Positions 61,913 through 64,000 of a stretch of DNA of 64,000 nucleotides are shown here, one piece after another (position 1 is the stretch's first letter; each line of letters begins with the position of its first letter). The notes under the pieces are model-generated. The model saw only the letters and a program-made list of their open reading frames with translations. It did not search any database and was not told the origin of the DNA. The DNA comes from Mycolicibacterium sp. lyk4-40-TYG-92 (GTDB taxonomy: Bacteria > Actinomycetota > Actinomycetes > Mycobacteriales > Mycobacteriaceae): assembly GCF_030209435.1 (NCBI RefSeq), contig NZ_JARVRX010000008.1, positions 46,205 to 110,204 of the forward strand, read 5' to 3'. A program made the translations under genes and the position numbers.

Positions 61913-62686
61913 TCAGTACGCTCCTGCGGCGGCCGGCTGGTCCGCGGCGTCGGTCCGGCCGCGCAGTGCCCAGTGCAGGCGTCTGGCCGCGGTCAGTGCG
62001 CCGCTGGGCTCGTGCGGCTGGCCATAGTGGATGAGCAACGTGACACGCCGCTGCCCCGAGGCGATCGGCATGTTGGCGTGCAGACTGCGGTAACCCCAAA
62101 ACAGGTACACATCACCGACATTCATGTCGACCACAGTCGGGCCACCGGCACGGCCGAGGCTCTCCAAGATGCGCCGCCGGAACGTCGCACTCTGGTGGAC
62201 GATCTTGTCGAAGATGTTGACCAGCACCGACCGCCGGAACGGCCGCTTGTTGAAGTAGCCCACCAACTCCCCCGAACGGCCCGGTTCCGCGTCGGGGATG
62301 AACAGCGGAACCACCATCGTCACGACGCTGGCGTCGTAGTGGAACCACCAGGCATCGCCGTCGGCATGCGGCCCCGCCACGATGCGGACCGCGGTGCCGG
62401 CCATTTCATGCGCACGGTCCGGGAATCGCTGACGGACGACATTGTCGAGAAATGTGCGCACCGAATCGCTCGCCATGAAAGCGTGAATCGATTCCAGGTG
62501 CCCGTCCTGCGGCGATAGGATGAAATGGTCTTTTTCGCCGTACTCGGCCAGCCAGCGGTCGATTTCCGCCCGGGAATCAATCACCCAATCCCATTGCACG
62601 GCGTTTGCTACCCGTGCGACGCCGGTTGCGTCCAACTGGTGCGCCACATCGACGGGATCGCACGCGTTCATGTCAAATTCACACAT
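61913..62686 (-). CDS. phytanoyl-CoA-dioxygenase-like 2-oxoglutarate/Fe(II) oxygenase
   Basis: A 257-residue protein with a double-stranded beta-helix signature: metal ligands His116 and Asp118 in WWFHYDAS, distal His203 in YRSLHANMP, and the 2-oxoglutarate Arg213/214 in GQRRVTLLIHY. Several mycobacterial and proteobacterial homologues are annotated in the PhyH group. Substrate unknown; position 10 nt after nothing related gives no clue. Start ATG 62686; an ATG at 62674 would also fit. Confidence 0.72.
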   Translation of the reverse strand: MCEFDMNACDPVDVAHQLDATGVARVANAVQWDWVIDSRAEIDRWLAEYGEKDHFILSPQDGHLESIHAFMASDSVRTFLDNVVRQRFPDRAHEMAGTAVRIVAGPHADGDAWWFHYDASVVTMVVPLFIPDAEPGRSGELVGYFNKRPFRRSVLVNIFDKIVHQSATFRRRILESLGRAGGPTVVDMNVGDVYLFWGYRSLHANMPIASGQRRVTLLIHYGQPHEPSGALTAARRLHWALRGRTDAADQPAAAGAY

Positions 62687-63003
62687 TTGGACGGAAGTGT
62701 AGACAACCAGAGAACGCCATTACCACGATTGCTGCGATTTGACATTTGCCCGGTAATGACCATGCAATTCGCCGATCGGGAGGTCGATTCTGCGATGGCG
62801 TAAATATTGCCGAATTTCCGCACTTCACGCGGGTACGGATCGCCCCCCTTGTCGCAACGGAAGAGGATCAACCTGTGTTGCTTCCCGTCGATCGGCGTAA
62901 GTCCTAGAACCGAAATTTGTCGGGTGGCCTTTGTCCGATACTCGGCGAAGTTCTTGAAGCGGATGGTGTCGCCATCGACTTCCAACCCGCGAACACACTG
63001 CAC
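62668..63003 (-). CDS. possible small hypothetical protein in a lower-GC stretch
   Basis: A frame of 111 codons from GTG 63003 to 62668 with protein-like composition (LEVDGDTIRFKNFAEYRTKA, LGLTPIDGKQHRLILFRCDK). Third-position GC is lower than in neighbours, and the last 19 nt overlap the 2OG oxygenase start. No family recognised, no ribosome site. Could be a horizontally acquired or decaying gene, or chance. If it is not a gene, the 390 nt from 62687 to 63076 are non-coding apart from the copper operator. Confidence 0.25.
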   Translation of the reverse strand: MQCVRGLEVDGDTIRFKNFAEYRTKATRQISVLGLTPIDGKQHRLILFRCDKGGDPYPREVRKFGNIYAIAESTSRSANCMVITGQMSNRSNRGNGVLWLSTLPSKCVNLT

Positions 63004-63007
63004 GATA

Positions 63008-63026
63008 TATACCCCCAGGGGGTATA
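63008..63026. promoter_or_regulatory. RicR-type copper operator
   Basis: TATACCCCCAGGGGGTATA is a perfect 19-bp inverted repeat around one central A. Its core TACCC-N5-GGGTA (63010-63024) is exactly the published RicR motif for copper-responsive genes in mycobacteria. TATAGT (63023-63028) at its right end is a -10 box for the DUF4396 gene. Confidence 0.8.
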
Positions 63027-63076
63027 GTGGAACTGACCGCCACCGCCGCTTGATTTGGACGACGAGGAACGACACC

Positions 63077-63778
63077 ATGGCCAGCGAGTCCCACGACCAC
63101 CACGCCAACCACCACGACGGACATGACCCCAGCTCTCACATGGATCATGCGCACCACGGCGGCAGCATCAACGCGATGGCAGTCAGCGCAACACTGCACT
63201 GCCTCACCGGTTGCGCCATCGGGGAGATCGTCGGCCTGATCATCGGCACGGCCCTCGGCCTGACCAACCTGGCGACCATCGGCCTGGCCATCGCGCTGGC
63301 CTTCGTCTTCGGCTACACCCTGTCGACGCTGCCGCTACTGAAAGCCGGCTTGGCGATCGGCACGGCGCTCAGCGTGGTCCTCGCCGCCGACACCCTCTCG
63401 ATTGCGACCATGGAGATCGTCGACAACGTGGTCATGGCAGTGATCCCGGGTGCGATGAACGCCGGTCTGGTCAACCCGATCTTCTGGATCGGGATGATGA
63501 TCGCGCTCACTGTCGCCTTCTTCGCCGCCTACCCGGTGAACCGGTACCTGCTGCAAAAAGGCAAAGGCCACGCACTGACGCACAAGTACCACGGAGGCGG
63601 CGGTCCCGCCGTCACGGGAGCTCGACGATTCATCCCCAGCCTGAGCACGCCGACGCTGACCGCGGCAATCACGGCCTTCATGCTCGGTGGCCTGGTCGTC
63701 GCCGTCGCAGATCAACTCGGCGCACCCGAGACCGCGCCGCACAGCCAAGCAGCATCGTCCGCACACCCGGCACCGTGA
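63077..63778 (+). CDS. His-rich DUF4396 membrane protein, copper-responsive
   Basis: A 233-residue protein from ATG 63077 (GAGGA at 63064-63068). The first 30 residues hold ten His (SHDHHANHHDGHDPSSHMDH ...), followed by five or so membrane helices of the DUF4396 family (LHCLTGCAIGEIVGLIIGTALG, LAFVFGYTLSTLPLLKAGLA, DTLSIATMEIVDNVVMAVIP, NPIFWIGMMIALTVAFFAAYPVNRYLL) and a last helix near the C-terminus. A RicR operator overlaps its promoter, so copper should induce it. Copper binding, sequestration or transport is inferred from the His tail and the operator. Confidence 0.85.
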   Translation: MASESHDHHANHHDGHDPSSHMDHAHHGGSINAMAVSATLHCLTGCAIGEIVGLIIGTALGLTNLATIGLAIALAFVFGYTLSTLPLLKAGLAIGTALSVVLAADTLSIATMEIVDNVVMAVIPGAMNAGLVNPIFWIGMMIALTVAFFAAYPVNRYLLQKGKGHALTHKYHGGGGPAVTGARRFIPSLSTPTLTAAITAFMLGGLVVAVADQLGAPETAPHSQAASSAHPAP

Positions 63779-63780
63779 CC

Positions 63781-63800
63781 GGCATCGGAATCCCGATGCC
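63781..63800 (+). terminator. hairpin after the DUF4396 gene
   Basis: GGCATCGG (63781-63788) pairs with CCGATGCC (63793-63800) over a 4-nt loop, starting 2 nt after the stop. No T run follows. Confidence 0.5.
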
Positions 63801-63863
63801 AGCAATGCGGCGCCCGGCGTTTAGCATGAGTCGTCCCTATGGGTCTCTATCTCGATAGGTCCC

Positions 63864-63936
63864 GCCCCCGTAGCTCAGGGGATAGAGCACGGCTCTCCTA
63901 AAGCCGGTGTCGCAGGTTCGAATCCTGCCGGGGGCA
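63864..63936 (+). tRNA. tRNA-Arg (anticodon CCU)
   Basis: A complete 73-nt cloverleaf: acceptor GCCCCCG (63864-63870) with CGGGGGC (63929-63935), D arm GCTC/GAGC, anticodon arm CGGCT/AGCCG with loop CTCCTAA (anticodon CCT), T arm GCAGG/CCTGC with TTCGAAT, discriminator A at 63936. No CCA is encoded. It reads AGG codons. Confidence 0.95.
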
Positions 63937-64000
63937 CTCTGGTGTTGTATGACGTCGGGTGATGCTTGACGTTTGGTCTTCGGGTGATGGGCGACAGTGT

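Noticed and set aside
1..64000. CRISPR array, insertion sequence or rRNA
   Set aside because: No evenly spaced direct repeats, transposase or rRNA-like sequence was seen on either strand.

Overview
The window is high-GC DNA from a mycobacterium, probably a non-tuberculous, fast-growing Mycolicibacterium-like species. Recognisable mycobacterial genes include uvrD1 with its C-terminal tudor-like domain, the ligD/ku end-joining pair, a PknK-type kinase, two secreted haem-binding (hemophore-like) proteins, NmtR and KmtR metal sensors, many TetR/FadE/FadD/F420-type enzymes, and operators resembling KstR and RicR sites. From memory, the left 25 kb follows the order of the M. tuberculosis Rv0949-Rv0924c block (uvrD1, chorismate mutase, pgi, Rv0945-like SDR, Rv0944-like Fpg, ligD, ku, Rv0927c/Rv0926c-like pair, mntH) in inverted orientation, with extra genes interleaved.

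1-8.6 kb: helicase uvrD1; a cytosolic chorismate mutase preceded by what looks like a transcription attenuator (19-codon leader peptide with four aromatic residues in five codons, pause hairpin, antiterminator, terminator); aldehyde dehydrogenase; pgi; an SDR; a secreted chorismate mutase; a full-length Fpg/Nei glycosylase. 8.6-17.5 kb: FUSC transporter, holin-like protein, cobF, an AurF-like diiron oxygenase fused to DUF4873, an F420-type oxidoreductase under a KstR-like operator, acyl-CoA dehydrogenase with divergent TetR, a 58-aa HhH protein and rnhA. 17.5-25 kb: ligD and ku (divergent), a second KstR-like site before an SDR/dehydrogenase pair, LysR and mntH.

25-37 kb: a three-gene minus-strand cluster (N-hydroxylating monooxygenase, OlsB-like N-acyltransferase, MFS exporter) that suggests an unknown N-acylated/N-hydroxylated amino acid product; an F420-type oxidoreductase; a secreted alpha/beta hydrolase with divergent TetR; a DJ-1/PfpI protein; an EmrB-type exporter with a soluble C-terminal domain; a hemophore-like protein; and an FAD oxidoreductase with a C-terminal Rieske domain. 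37-43.8 kb: regulators (MerR, a small HTH-like protein, a 1170-aa PknK-like kinase/ATPase, PucR).

43.8-55.9 kb is an oxidation and lipid-storage module. A tightly packed minus operon encodes ALDH, wax-ester synthase/DGAT, an FMN/[2Fe-2S] reductase, P450, acyl-CoA ligase and two tandem TetR paralogues. It is flanked by an SDR, an acyl-CoA dehydrogenase, a TetR, and a membrane histidine-rich diiron enzyme paired with rubredoxin. Together they look able to hydroxylate a hydrocarbon-like substrate, oxidise it to acid, activate it to acyl-CoA, and either degrade it or store it as wax ester/TAG.

55.9-64 kb is a metal and haem region: a P1B4-type ATPase (CtpJ-like) divergent from NmtR, a CDF exporter in one operon with KmtR, a second hemophore-like gene with a Pro-rich partner, a 2OG oxygenase, and a His-rich DUF4396 membrane protein behind a perfect RicR-type copper operator. 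A tRNA-Arg(CCU) gene closes the window. No CRISPR array, IS element, rRNA or phage gene was seen.
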